Of a DNA stretch of 64,000 bases, positions 23,257 to 34,382 are shown piece by piece (within the stretch, counting starts at the first letter, position 1; each line of letters begins with the position of its first letter). Source of the DNA: Lomentospora prolificans (lineage: Eukaryota; Ascomycota; Sordariomycetes; Microascales; Microascaceae); contig JARFXM010000003.1 in NCBI GenBank assembly GCA_029532625.1, positions 3,906,001-3,970,000 of the forward strand. Reading direction: 5' to 3'. Both the position numbers and the translations under genes were made by a program. The notes under the pieces are model-generated. The model was not told where the DNA came from and searched no databases. It saw only the letters and a program-made list of their open reading frames with translations.

Positions 23257-24666
23257 ATGTCCCACGAAGAGCAACCTTACCGTTCGAGCACCCCCTCATC
23301 ACATGAAGGCCACCACTATGTGACGTCCGACGTGGCCGACGTATCTCGCGCAGCACCATACACACCTCATCGGCAAGATCACCTCCCCGACCAGGGAGGT
23401 CTTTCAAACATGAGTAACTATTCAAGCTTGACCCCGTTCGAGGCGTGGACTCTGAGGGCATCTAAGAGCCAATTTAACGCCACGGCCGGTGCCCTCGGAG
23501 GCATTGCTTCAGGCATAGTTACCTGCCCGCTGGATGTGATTAAGACAAAGCTGCAAGCACAGGGAGGGTTTACTCCGATTCAGAAGCAAGGTGGTCACGT
23601 CGGCCACCCCAAGTTATATAATGGCTTGGTGGGAACGGCGACGACTATCTGGCGAAGTGAAGGCATACGGGGCATGTACAGAGGATTGGGTCCTATTGTG
23701 ATGGGCTATCTGCCCACATGGGCCGTCTGGTTCACCGTATACAACAAGAGCAAGGACTACCTCACTGAGCACTACAGTATGTGCCGTGCCTACGACTTCC
23801 CACCGGTCATTCCCCGCCCGTACGCAGCCTATAGGAGAGAACTCTACTAACAAACGCCGTCTTTAGAATACCCCTTCTTCGTAAACATGGCGTCTTCTAT
23901 CATTGCGGGCGCAAGCAGCACAATCGCAACAAACCCCATCTGGGTTATCAAGACACGGCTCATGTCGCAGGGGGTTTCCCACCAAAAAGGTGTGCATTAT
24001 GACCTCTTCCCGAAATCCTCCAGTACCCCGACATCAAGGCCAACCCTCCAAGTGCCCTGGCAGTATAGGTCGACCCTCGATGCGGCGCGGAAGATGTATA
24101 CTTCTGAAGGCATCCTGTCCTTCTACTCTGGTTTGACACCTGCTCTCCTGGGACTCACGCACGTCGCCGTTCAGTTTCCCGTATATGAGTTCCTCAAAAT
24201 GAAGTTCACCGGCCAAGGCATGGGGTCGATAGAAGGCGAGAAGGGAGAAAAGACCTGGTCTCAGGTGCTTGGTGTACTCTGCGCCACGGTCCTTAGCAAA
24301 GTTCTCGCCAGCAGTGCCACCTACCCGCATGAAGTTATCAGAACAAGGCTCCAGACTCAGCGACGCCCGGTTGCGGGTGAGGCGTACCTACAAGGTCTCA
24401 ACATAACACCCGGCGGCGACCCACTGCCGCTACAAAAGCAGGAACTAAAGTACAAGGGAGTGATCAAGACGTTTCGGACGATCCTCCGCGAGGAAGGATG
24501 GCGTGCGTTTTACGCCGGGATGGGAACTAATATGATGCGAGCAGTTCCCGCCGCGGTGGTTACGATGTGCACGTACGAGCTGTGCATGAATTCGTTCAAG
24601 CAGACTCGCCAAGTCGCTCAAGGCAAGGCATCTAGCGGTAGCGACGATGGATTACGCTTCGCATAA
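23257..24666 (+). CDS. YIA6: Mitochondrial NAD+ carrier (Ndt1/Yia6 type)
   Basis: Two exons, 23257..23776 and 23867..24666, giving 439 residues. It belongs to the mitochondrial carrier family (three repeats, six spans, inner membrane) and should import NAD+ into the matrix. The carrier signatures are PLDVIKTKLQAQ (repeat 1), PIWVIKTRLMSQ (repeat 2) and PHEVIRTRLQTQ (repeat 3). Tryptophan replacing the acidic residue in the second signature is typical of the nucleotide, folate and NAD carrier branch. The N-terminal 60 residues are polar and not part of the fold. A loop of about 30 residues in repeat 2 (YDLFPKSSS to QVPWQYRS) and one in repeat 3 lengthen the protein. A pyrimidine nucleotide (Rim2) or FAD carrier is the main alternative; the GIASGIVTCPLDVIKTK segment favours Yia6. 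The 3' flank starts with a C18 run. Confidence 0.87.
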
Positions 24667-25720
24667 GGCTCGCGCCTTCGTTCCTCTCCCCCCCCCCCCC
24701 CCCCCTCCCCTCTTCCCACACCCCAAAAAAAAGAAAAAAAAGGAAAAAGAAAGGAAAACGGGGGGCGCCCCGGGGAGGGGGGAGGATACACCCAAAGGGC
24801 AGTTTTTTCTAGCGGTCGGGGTCGGTCGGTCAGCTGATTTTGATACCCATTGAAATGTATAGACTAGCATGGAGTCTTTGACTCTATCTCTCCCATGTCC
24901 GTCTCTCCCTCACAATGGCTTGGTGAAGAGGTGGATTACAAACCCCAGATCGGGGTATATTTAGTCGTTGGTCAGGGGGACTGGTATTGTTGTGCCTCAG
25001 CTATGACTCCTACTAACACTGCATTGAACGAGGGCATGACGGATTTATTTTCCTTCCTCATTTTCACTGTTTCTTGGCAGGCGAATGGCATAGAGAATTG
25101 AAGCATTTTCCCAACCTGACCTGCAGAGACCAGAGCACGTCAGACCCAGACCTTTCCTAGGCCCGGAGACATGAGGGCTTGGTGCTTTTTGGGGTGTCTT
25201 TTGCCCTTTTCGATGGCTGAGCGACGCAAAGTGAAACCCAGGCGCCATCGGAGTAAGATTGCAATTCTTTTAAACATATAATGGGCACGACAACAGCAGT
25301 GGTGGGAGGAGGCTAGTCCATTAGGCAGTATAAACTAAATACCGGGTTGTTATCGAAATGCCGGGATGGTCTATGGCCGGAGCTATCTGATCTCCAAGCA
25401 GGGCGGCTCTTTCCGAAAATGGTGGTATTGGAGCTCCCACCAGGAGCTGTCGGCATTTCGCATCTTGATTGGTCGCGACAGCCTTTGCGCTCCGGGGAAC
25501 CCACGCGCTGCTGCTGTCGTGCTCACCTCGCCCTCCCGCTCCCTCGCTCATCCAACAACCTCTTGTTTTATTTTCCCATCCGGCCCCCTTTCCTTTCCCT
25601 TTCATCCCTACCTAAGCATCAGCGCATTCATCGCTCGCTCGTGCAGACTATTTGCGCAAAGGGTACGATTACAGTTTCTCTAGAAAAAAGACGCATAAGC
25701 CTTCCCCCCAATATCGCATA
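24667..25720. other. Intergenic region carrier/DOT5 with C18 run
   Basis: Eighteen C at 24688-24705 begin 22 bases after the carrier stop codon, followed by a purine-rich A/G stretch to about 24780. The last 180 bases are the C/T-rich DOT5 leader. No gene is seen. Confidence 0.55.
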
Positions 25721-26656
25721 ATGCCTCCGGTCCTGCGCAAGCGCAAGGCGCCCGAGCCACCCCCAGCGCCGCCCGCGGCCAAAAAAGCTGCGCCCAAGAC
25801 CGCAAAGGCCGCTTCCAAGGATAAGGCTGCGCCCAAGAAGAAAGATGAGAAGCCTGCGAAGCCCGCAAAGGAACCGGCTTCCGAGGCAGCTGCGCCACCC
25901 AAGGTTGGCGACGTCATCTCCCTTGATGGCTTCGGCGGCGAGATTGAGACCAACGACGGCAAGAAGACTTCCCTGAAGGCCCTTGTCAACGAGTCCAAGG
26001 GCGGCGTTGTTCTCTTTACTTATCCCAAGGCGTCTACCCCCGGTTGTAAGTGTCGTGAAATTTCGCATTTTAGAGCGCCGCTCTCGAGAAGAGACCCGCT
26101 TGCGCGGCGCCTTGAGCGCACTTTTGTTTTATTTTTTCTTTATTTTTATTATTTTTTTATTTCCTTCTCCCTTTTTTTTGATTATTTTCACTCCTGCACC
26201 CTTTCTCTTTGCCGGCCGCTGACATAGTTGACTTCTTTCTCGTCAGGCACCAAGCAGGTCTGCTTCTTCAGGGACTCCTACGATGAGCTTACCAAGACTG
26301 GACTCGCCATCTACGGTCTCTCGGCCGATTCGGGCAAGGCCAACACCACCTTCAAGGAGAAATACAAGTTGTCGTACCCTCTCCTGTGCGACCCGGGCGC
26401 GACCCTCATTGCCGCTATCGGTTTGAAGAAGTCGCCCAAGGGTACCCAGCGTGGTGTTTTTGTTGTCGACAAGACCGGCAAGGTCCTTGCCGCCGAGCCT
26501 GGCAGCCCTGCTGGCACTGTGGATGTCGTCAGGGCATTGGTGGAGGGCTCTGGCGAGGAGGCGAAGGATGCGCCAAAGGAATCTAACGGCGCCGCCTCTG
26601 GTGAGAAGAAGGAAGAGACCAACGGAAAGGAGGAAAAGGAAGAGAAGACCGAGTAG
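25721..26656 (+). CDS. DOT5: Nuclear thiol peroxidase (PrxQ/BCP-type peroxiredoxin)
   Basis: Two exons, 25721..26045 and 26247..26656, giving 244 residues. It should reduce peroxides with thioredoxin; the yeast orthologue Dot5/nTPx is nuclear. Residues 1-65 are rich in Lys, Ala and Pro (KKAAPKTAKAASKDK), a likely nuclear-targeting region. The AhpC/TSA-type domain follows: VGDVISLDGFGG, then the active site TPGCTKQVCFFRD with peroxidatic Cys109 and a second Cys114 five residues on, the PrxQ arrangement. Later conserved parts are YGLSADS, YPLLCDPG and GTQRGVFVVD. The tail (about 200-244) is Glu/Lys-rich. The intron (201 nt, T-rich, longer than most here) splits the codon for Cys109. Confidence 0.92.
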
Positions 26657-27087
26657 TTGATGGTCTCAGTCACCATATGGGTTTTGGTATGGATAGGGAT
26701 GTTTTGGGATTATGGGGGATCGGGACTAGGGTGTTTTTGAGCGATTGACAACTCGTTTGAGCGAACTTTTTTTGTACTTTTCCCTTTTTTAATCGTATAA
26801 CTATATAACTATATATCACCATCAAGGGATTCCGTCTTATGTTGCTCGGGCATCTCGGATTGTGTCAGTGAGAAGAGGGCCATGCTCTGCTGGCTGGCTG
26901 CCCGCTGAAGCCCCAAAAACGAAATTGATAATTGCGGCATGGCGACTGGTTGACAGGGGTGGCCCTTGTGTTTAGCCGAGGATTATCCACGGCTCTCGCT
27001 TCCAGCTCGCCAAATATCTCTCGACCCTCAATTGAAGGTCATCAACCGCCTGAACGAAGTGACAATTCCGATCATCTACTCGCAACC
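26657..27087. other. Intergenic region DOT5/complex I subunit
   Basis: A 431-base spacer containing the DOT5 3' end and the next promoter. It has a TGGCTGGCTGC element at 26891-26901. No gene is seen. Confidence 0.5.
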
Positions 27088-27779
27088 ATGGCCTCCAAAG
27101 TGGTAGCAAAGGCCGCCGGCGGCGTAATGGAAATCGCCCAGGTGAGTTTGAAAAATCTCCACCTCTACTCCCGCCTCTGTGGTGGTTCAATGCGAACAAC
27201 GTCTGGCATCATGCGAATCTTCCAACCACGAACTCCCTAATTGCTAACACCACTCTGCTCCAGAAACAAACTGTCCAATCCACCGGTCTCTGGGAGAAAC
27301 TACGACGGTCCCTCGCCATCGATCCCAACCGCTCCAACGGTGTCCCTCTGAACCCCTACTTCCGCAACCCGACCCCCGGCGCCCAGGACCCTCTTTCCTA
27401 CAACGATCCCGTCACGCTCCCCGCCGGCGACATCGCCGACAACCCCTACTGGAAGCGTGACACCCGCCGCAACTATCCTCGCCTCAGCGTGGTGAATCAG
27501 TCCGATGCCGTCGCCCTGCTGACCGTCGGCAGCGAGGCGGCGCCCAAGGCCGAGCTCATCGGTGACGCGGGCCAGCAGGCTCTCGTGGCTGCCAAGGAGG
27601 ACGGCCAGACCAAGGGCCTCGCGGCTTTCTTGGAGCAGAAGACGGCTAAGGCCGTCGCAGCTGATGTGCTCGTTGATGGGTTGCCGCCTTTGCCGAGTGG
27701 CCAGAGCTTGGCGTCGGGTAGCTGGGATGTGCACAAGTATAAGCTTACGCCGGAGAAGACTGCGTATAGTGAGCTGTGA
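27088..27779 (+). CDS. NUZM: Complex I accessory subunit, fungal 21-kDa (NUZM type)
   Basis: Two exons, 27088..27141 and 27264..27779, giving 189 residues. The protein resembles the 21.3-kDa subunit of NADH:ubiquinone oxidoreductase described in Neurospora, probably NUZM of Yarrowia. Supporting segments are STGLWEKLRRSLAIDPNRSNG, VPLNPYFRNPTPG, LPAGDIADNPYWKRDTRR and YPRLSVVNQSDAVALLTVGS. There is no obvious transmembrane span. The first 18 residues (MASKVVAKAAGGVMEIAQ) are basic and hydrophobic and may aid mitochondrial import. The exact subunit name is from memory of the family and is less certain than the complex I assignment. It is convergent with LTO1, 307 bases away. Confidence 0.82.
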
Positions 27780-28086
27780 GTTTAAGTCCCTGAAGTTCGA
27801 ACACTGGGAGAACTCTCTCCAGTTGGCTCGTGCTATGTTGCGTTTTTTTTTTCCTTTGGCTAACAGAGAGATACAGGTATCCCTGCAGGTCATTCGAGTA
27901 GATTTTGGAGTGAGCGAAAAGCGTGTACATGTACATAAAAGAGTATCATAGAGGAATGTGGTGGTAGAATTCAAATTCTTTTTGTGAAACTACTTTTCCG
28001 CGTCATCCATGCTTCTCCGCTAAACAGGTAAGGTCGTGAAAATCGTCTACTGTATCGTCACAAGGGGATAAAACGCCGCCAGGGCT
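27780..28086. other. Convergent spacer NUZM/LTO1
   Basis: A 307-base spacer holding two 3' ends; a T run near 27844 follows the NUZM stop. No gene is seen. Confidence 0.5.
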
Positions 28087-28593
28087 TCAAGCCTCTCCAT
28101 CCTTCAAAGTCTTTGCTCCAATCGCCCGCTCTATTACTCTCACTTTTCCTTGTGCCTTTCTTAACCGCTCGTCAAAGTCTTGAACCGCTTCGTCGCTGTT
28201 CTCCGTCGAAAGCGTCCCCGGTTCCATGAGGGCGTGGACGGACTCGACGTTCTTTGTCAACCTCGCATTGTCCGGCAAGGCCGGCAACATCAAACTCGAT
28301 TTTTCGCCTGATATGCCCTCCGCTACCGCCTCCTGGGCCTCGGAATCCCCGCTCGCCAAGGTGAGGTTGGTCCGGTCGGATCCTGTCGCCGATGAGGGGA
28401 GCCGGTTCGCCCACACGACTGCCCTGCTGTAGAGCCTCCCGCTCTCGGAAAACTTTTCGAAGCCCTTGGCCATCCCGAAGGATCGGCCTTCGATCTTGCC
28501 GGCGCGTTTGCCGTCTTCGTAGCCCTGGTTGTAGCCGCGTGTGTATAGGTCGTCCTCGAGGGTGAGGGCGCCGTCGAAGAGGTCTTCGCTCAT
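28087..28593 (-). CDS. LTO1: LTO1/Yae1-domain protein
   Basis: One exon of 168 residues. Lto1 with Yae1 is the adaptor that recruits the cytosolic Fe-S assembly complex to the ABC protein Rli1, needed for ribosome recycling and biogenesis. Residues 10-42 carry the deca-GX3 repeat (GYNQGYEDGKRAGKIEGRSFG), glycine at every fourth position, which defines the Yae1/Lto1 family. The N-terminal SEDLFDGALTLEDDLY is also typical of Lto1. The remainder is less conserved and ends in a helix rich in Arg and Lys. The frame stays open upstream to 28683 but with no ATG there; the ATG at 28593 has A at -3 and gives the expected N-terminus. The C-terminal tryptophan often used for Fe-S client targeting is absent. 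Confidence 0.82.
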   Translation of the reverse strand: MSEDLFDGALTLEDDLYTRGYNQGYEDGKRAGKIEGRSFGMAKGFEKFSESGRLYSRAVVWANRLPSSATGSDRTNLTLASGDSEAQEAVAEGISGEKSSLMLPALPDNARLTKNVESVHALMEPGTLSTENSDEAVQDFDERLRKAQGKVRVIERAIGAKTLKDGEA

Positions 28594-29071
28594 GTTTTGT
28601 AGAGGGGGCGCCGTATTACTTGCGTTCGGGTTGACTTTGCTCTTTTTTCTTTTTCCAAGGGGTAGTAACTCCTGGAGTACCAACGGTGGAGTGGATGAGA
28701 TTTATATTGGCTTGCTTTGTTGATGTGATTCGGTATCGCTGTGAGATTTGGTCCAAGGGAGTGATTCATATTGATGAAAATCGATCCAGTGACAACTCAA
28801 TAGTGGGGTGCCCGAATCGGGAGGACTTCAGTGGCAACACAGAACGCTGGCCGTCAGCAAGTAGCCCACTAACAGCTGGCCAACAGACACTTGAGATTGA
28901 TTAATCGATATCCACCGACTCAATCCACCAGTGAATCTCCTCTACTGGCACAACAATATTTCTTAAGTCTCATCGTCCATGAAATGATCATACACCCCGG
29001 GATACCTGCTAGCCACAGAAGATGAAAATCCCCTAAACAACCGAAATGGATAGATTTGACTACACTCTACT
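28594..29071. other. Intergenic region LTO1/dehydrogenase
   Basis: A 478-base spacer; LTO1 promoter and dehydrogenase 3' end. No gene is seen. Confidence 0.5.
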
Positions 29072-29979
29072 CTATTGGGTTCCCAACAACATGCCTCCGT
29101 TCGCAGACACTACTTGACCGGTGCACCAACCAGCATCGGGCAAGCACAGCATCGATACAACGCCGGCAATCTCGCTACAATATGCCGGCCTACCACCGCT
29201 CGTCTTCGCATCCTCGACGATCTCATCAGCGTCAATACCGTGCCTCGCCCTCATCAACGGAGTATGCTCGATGAAAGGCTTAATCAGACGCTTAAACTCA
29301 TCCGTGTTCCTCGCATACATTTCCGTGAGTACGGGGCCGGGGTTGATGGCGTTGACGGTGCAGTTCTCCGAGAGCTCCCTCGCCCAGGTACGGGTCATGG
29401 CCTCGAGCGCCGCCTTGGACCCGCCGTAGACGGACTGTCCGACGAAACCGCAGCCAGCGCTGATGGAGCTCAAGTTTACGATGCGGCCGCTGCGGTCGTT
29501 GGGAAGGTAGGGCTGGGCGGCCTGGACGAGGAGGAGGGGCCCGAGAACGTTGATCTTGTAGGTTATGTCAAAGTCGGAGACCTTGATGTCGGGGAGCTTG
29601 TCGTTGTAGGCGACGCCGGCGTTGTTGATGATGATGTCGATCTGGAACTTGCCATCCTTCTCAAACTCGGCCTTGGCCGCCGAGATGAGCTCGGAGGCAC
29701 CCGTGGGGGTACCGAGATCGGCCTTGACGGTGAAGGCGCGGACGTTTTGCTCGGTCTTGAGCTTCTGCGCGAGCTCTTCGGCGGATTGTTGCGAGCTGGC
29801 GGAGGTGTAGCAGAGGATGAGGTCGCAACCCTTGGTGGCCATGTGCTCAGCGATCGCGAGACCAATGCCTGAGCATCACGTTAGACACGATAACGCCCCA
29901 ATTAGAACTCAGGTCAAGAATGCGTACCTCGAGATGCGCCGGTCACAATTGTGAGCTTTCCTTCTAGAGGTCGAGACAT
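29072..29979 (-). CDS. Short-chain dehydrogenase/reductase
   Basis: Two exons, complement(29928..29979) and complement(29072..29868), giving 282 residues, the size of a classical SDR. It should be an NAD(P)(H)-dependent oxidoreductase; the substrate cannot be told. Splicing across the 59-nt intron restores the cofactor motif TGASRGIG. Other hallmarks are NNAG (adenine-ring region), the catalytic serine in VNLSSISAG, YGGSK (Tyr-x3-Lys), and the NPGPV turn after the active site. The C-terminal segment AGWCTGQVVSANGG is typical of 3-oxoacyl-ACP-reductase-like SDRs. An insert around residues 215-245 (HTPLMRARHGIDADEIVEDA) may form the substrate lid. No biosynthetic neighbours suggest a secondary-metabolite role. 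Confidence 0.88.
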
Positions 29980-30978
29980 CTTTGTAGTTCCACTTCTATG
30001 AGGTTCAAACCAAGCTAGTTTATTTCGGCGAAATGACGCTGAAGTTTACAAGGCTCGCAGGAAAGCAGTAGCAAGCAAAATATGGCAAACAAACCACACA
30101 AATACGCCGAAAGAGACAATGGATCTCCGTTCTATCCTCGGGTGAAAGGGACCACACGCAATTTATACATGTCAAGTCTTGGAGATTGGTTCGAACCCAC
30201 TGTTCCGCAAAGTTTGGCGAGAACCTCTGCCCCGCCACCAGCTAAGTTCGCCGCCTATGGAGGGGCGGCCCCCTCGCTGGCTGTGCCTACTACTCTACCG
30301 CACCAATAAGCGGCCCTGTGACAGCCTGTAATAGCGGCTTTTTTAACGGCCCCAGCTCGACCCTCAGGGTCATGCCTCGCGGCCAGTGTATTGTGCGGCT
30401 ATAGCTTCGAAATGGACCTAAATTTTATTGATGGCGGTCGACTCGTTTAGAGTGTGGAAGAGAGTCAGCTCAAAACTGTGCCCGAGTGCTTCCGGAGTCG
30501 GACTTTGAGAGCTGTAGCGTTCCCGCCGCATAGTCTCGGTGTTTTGTTTTAGTAACGAGATTCAAGACTGTATAAGTCCCTCAAGGCCTCGGAATTGCAA
30601 TTAAGCAAAGGGAAGGGAAATGACATTGACATTCGTAGCCAGAGCTGCCAGCCCTCAAGAGAGCTGGTGCTCAGGCAGGTTACCGTGAACTAAGCACCTC
30701 CAGGCTGGCTGTATCGCTGGAAAGCCACACTATCACGTGATGATATCCGAATTCACCCGTCATCCGCCGCCGGCCAATTGGACCACGGCCAAAAAACTCC
30801 AATCAACCTCATCTGATTTCAATCGAGGTAATTACTTGTGTCTAGCAACGAGAATCGACCCAAAAAAAAAAACCTACCGCCGGCGACAGCCCCCATCGCT
30901 CCACGCTCCGAACCGACTCAATTGAGACGCGATCGTTTTCTTCCTTCTCGCCTCCTTCGCTCGCTCTTTTTCCCGACA
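29980..30978. promoter_or_regulatory. Divergent region dehydrogenase/QCR7 with CCAAT and TCACGTGA
   Basis: A 999-base divergent region. A palindromic TCACGTGA (E-box type, bHLH site) is at 30733-30740 and a CCAAT box at 30774-30778, 200-250 bases before the QCR7 start, a plausible promoter position. No gene is seen. Factor binding is inferred. Confidence 0.45.
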
Positions 30979-31697
30979 ATGTCTGCCATCACCAAGCTTA
31001 CCGGAGCGACCAAGTTCGTCGCGAGGCGCCCTTGGCTCCAGGGTGCAATCGACAGGCTTAACGCTTGGCAATCGAAGTACTACCGCCAGCTTGGTCTCAA
31101 GTACGCCTCCCCAATCCTTATCTACAGCTGTTTCTGGAATGGAGTATATCTGGAGGATTCGGCAGCGCTAGGATGAAATGAGCGTTGTTGGAGGATCGCA
31201 TCTTTAAGGGGCCCTTTTGAACGATGGCTAACTGAGTGACCTCGGCTTTGCCGGGGACCGAATAGGTACGACGATATCCTCGACGTCGAAGACTCTCCCG
31301 TCGGCCAGCTCGCCCTCAAGCGTCTTTCGCCCAAGGACTCCTACGACCGTGTCTACCGTATCCGCCGCGCTTTCCAGCTCTCTCTTTCGCACAAGATCCT
31401 CCCCAAGGAGGAGTGGACCAAGGTTGAGGACGTGAGTTGATCCCGGGGCCTCTCTTCAGGCACCAAAGCCCGACACTCCCCATGGCATCCCCGACACGCA
31501 TTGTTTTCTCGGGGCAGGGCAGGCTACGTGAAGATGTCGAAACGGCTTAGAATTTGGTGGTGTGCATGCGAACATGTGACTAACCTACACCAACAAAACA
31601 GGACAAGCCCTACCTCCTACCCATCATCGAGCAGATCGAGGCGGAAATAAAGGAGAAGGAGGCTTTAGACTCGATGGAGGTTGTCAAGACGCACTAA
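30979..31697 (+). CDS. QCR7: Ubiquinol-cytochrome c reductase subunit 7
   Basis: Three exons: 30979..31100, 31266..31431 and 31602..31697, giving 127 residues, the normal size. Qcr7 (14-kDa, QCR-B-like) is a matrix-side helical subunit of complex III needed for its assembly around cytochrome b. Conserved parts are YYRQLGLKYDDILDVEDS, ALKRLSPKDSYDRVYRIRRA, the basic LSHKILPKEEWTK, and DKPYLLPIIEQIEAE. The splice junction within LGLK-YDD is confirmed by family conservation. No membrane span is expected or seen. Introns of 165 and 170 nt are longer than average for this window. Confidence 0.95.
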
Positions 31698-32823
31698 GCT
31701 ATTCCCCCCCTCCCACGACGAGTGCATAATGGAGCCACGGGCTTAGATGGAGGGCAGTGTCATATGGTACTGGGCTTAGAGGAACCAAGCGGCCCTTCCT
31801 TTCCGGGGCTCTCGCCCTTTTCCTACCACTTTGTATGCTAGTCCATGTATAGAATTTACACATTGATCTACTCTTGTTTGTGTTGGCCCGAAATGCATAT
31901 ATATATATATATATATATTTCCGTAGCTCGAACACTAGCATCATAGTCTGCGAAAACGAATTTCCCGAGCCACGCGTCAAGCCAATATTCACGATGGAGA
32001 GCTCTAGCCAGATTCATAGTTTCAGTCCTAGAAAGTAATCGGAGATTATACTTGGAATTTGAGCTACACGAATATGTACCTAACATGCCCCCAGTTTCTA
32101 TTCAAAGAGAAACAACAAGTCCAAAGAAACCAACAAGAAAAATCAAGGCCTTAATCAGAAGCATCCGCAACTTTCAAGGATGCCACTCGACAACTCACTG
32201 ACTATACTCCTCCTGCTCCACACGCGGTAATGACAAGCTATCCCGATTGAAACAGACTTGGAAGCTCACTAGTCTAAGATTACAACCACCGGAAGATATA
32301 CGAACACGTGTAGAAGTGACAAAGGGAAACCGAAAGAGGGTAAAAGGGAAGAAGTCGAATTTCCAAAACATCCAAGTTCGGTTATTCGAGGAAGAAAACT
32401 CTTCAATGACGGGGACTAAATGCCTCGATTTGCCCGTTACCGTCACGATCTCACCCGGTTTGAGATCGATTAAGGTGAATGGGAAGCCGAGAACTGTGAG
32501 TAGAGAGGACAAGAATGCCCGGGATGGTCTCTTCGGCTCAGTATGGTCCGCGTTAAGAAAAGGAGCTTCAGCGGTGAGTGTTGTTGCGAGGGGACGTTCG
32601 TGGACACGCCTGATAGCCACCCAACCTGCCCCTCTTAGCTATTAGAATCGAATTCATAGCGATTGCTGATGCTGTGTGTGTTGAGAATGAATCATGAGCG
32701 CTCGTACAAAATCCCCTTTTTCCTGACACCGTTTAAAAGAAGCCCTTTGTGAAGGCTGATCCCAATAACAATTATGATGCAACAAGGAAACGCAAATGCG
32801 AAAAGACTTTCCGGACTGTCGGA
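31698..32823. other. Convergent spacer QCR7/ANP1 with AT repeat
   Basis: A 1.1-kb region between two 3' ends. An 11-unit AT microsatellite occupies 31897-31918. Frames of about 130-140 codons overlap in opposite directions (32195-32645) with no motif; I do not call a gene. Confidence 0.5.
31897..31918. repeat. AT dinucleotide microsatellite (11 units)
   Basis: Eleven consecutive AT units downstream of QCR7. It is likely polymorphic and has no other assigned role. Confidence 0.9.
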
Positions 32824-34382
32824 TTATGCCTTGCCGCCCTTCTCGGCGGTGTCGATGTGCCAGACAACGTAGTTGGGAAGGCCAATGACTTCGTAGCCTG
32901 CCCTCTTCGCCATTTTAGCGAAACCTTCCGTCTCGGCCTGGTTCTCGAATGCGTAGCAGGGAAAGTTGATACCTGACCTCTGGTTAGTATCGATAGCATG
33001 GCCGCAATGATAGTCTTCAGATCAACTCTTACCAGATCGGTGAACATCAGCCTTGACGAGAATGCTCACACCACCAACACCATCAAGCTCAATTTCCATG
33101 TTCTGATCGTCCCTCCAGTCACCCATCTTGGCCATGTAGTTGCGACCAGTATTATACTGCTTGTAGCCTTGTCGAATAAGTTAGTTATCGTTGTCTCCTC
33201 AAGGTTGGACAAGATAAGCACGTACCCTCAGCAAGAACAACATCGGGATCCAAAGTCTTGCGAAGCTGACGAGCCTGATCAGACTCGACCCATGAATTGT
33301 AATCAACTGTGCGTATAGTCAGTCACACAAATTATTCTCCTTGTAAGTTGAAAGGGCGTAAAACTTACATCGTCCCTCGATATCCTTGCCTTCGTCATTA
33401 TATCGGTGGAACCAAATGTCTAGACATTGGTTAGATTCATCGTCGTTCACCTCGCAGTTTGAAAACACTTACTAGGAACAATGATATCCCTGTCATGCTC
33501 CATGAAGTCCTCCAAGATTCTCTTGGGGCTCTCAACGATGTCGACATCTCGCCAGTACACCCAAGAGTGCTCGGGTTTGAGGGCAGTGGCAAGCAAGTAA
33601 TTTCTAGCGCGCCCCATAGCTTTCCTACGAGGACCTTGAGCCTCAAAAGAATGCCTCTCCTCAACGTCCTGGCTCAGCATGAAGTTAAAATCCTTCTTGA
33701 TGATGGTGGCGCTATTGAAGGAAATATGGTCATCGCGGCTTTGAATGCGGTCAAGCTCATCCGCGAGAACAGCGATGGTATTATCAGTCGAGTCAGAGAT
33801 TAGAAAAGCGAGGTCGATGAGATGATGAGGATAGGTCAGCTCAGAGAGAAGTTCGAAGTACTTTCCAAGATAGGGAGCAGCGTCCTTCAATGGCGTCAGA
33901 ATCAGGACACGCTCGCCATTCTTGACGGGCTCGGGGGTAGAGTTAATGGGATTAAGGTCGAGATGTTGTATCGAAGCGGCATTAACCTCGATGGCCTTGT
34001 GGTTGTTGAAGATGACGGGGGTCTTGAGATGGCCGTACCAGGCGGCTTGCTCGTTCGGCGTCATTTCCATCGGAGGCTTTGCCGGGCCCCAACAATAGAA
34101 ACTAGGAGCGAAGATTGTTAGCACCGACGATGACCATACAACACGCAAGATTATGTCGCGAGTCCGTTGGATCGAAATGGGTGGGTAAGGGTCCTGAGAG
34201 CTGTCGTCTTACTTTTGCATCTCTGACGCCGAGCTCGAGACACCGCGCCATAGTAATAAGAGGAGTCCGGCAGCAGCCACGAGAAGGAGAACTCTTGTCC
34301 TCGTAAGGAATACCCATATCGCCCTCGCCGGCGGGAGCTGAGCCCGGGCAACCTTCCAGTTATACCCCTTGGGAAGAAGCAT
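32824..34382 (-). CDS. ANP1: Golgi alpha-1,6-mannosyltransferase, Anp1/Mnn9/Van1 family
   Basis: Six exons: complement(34213..34382, 33473..34101, 33369..33419, 33226..33306, 33033..33167, 32824..32972), giving 404 residues. The family forms the mannan polymerase complexes that extend the N-glycan mannan backbone in the cis-Golgi. It is a type II membrane protein: basic N-terminus, then a hydrophobic anchor at about residues 24-46. The luminal domain shows ERVLILTPLKDA, the metal-binding DVD in WVYWRDVDIVESP, DIIVPNIWFHRY, DYNSWVESD, VVLAEGYKQYNTGR, and the ELDGVGGVSILVKADVHRSG and NYVVWHIDT segments. The six exons join in frame with all of these restored. The N-terminal MLLPKGYNWKVARAQLPP resembles filamentous Anp1 proteins more than Mnn9; Van1 remains possible. 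Confidence 0.85.

Noticed and set aside
28594..28683. Upstream extension of LTO1 by 30 codons
   Set aside because: The frame is open but begins with TTG, not ATG, and the conserved Lto1 N-terminus starts at the ATG at 28593.
30733..30812. Box C-like GTGATGA followed by CTGA, suggesting a C/D snoRNA
   Set aside because: No terminal stem and no internal C'/D' boxes; GTGATGA overlaps the TCACGTGA promoter palindrome.
32195..32645. Frames of 132-141 codons on opposite strands after ANP1
   Set aside because: They overlap almost fully, lack motifs, and lie in a convergent 3' spacer.
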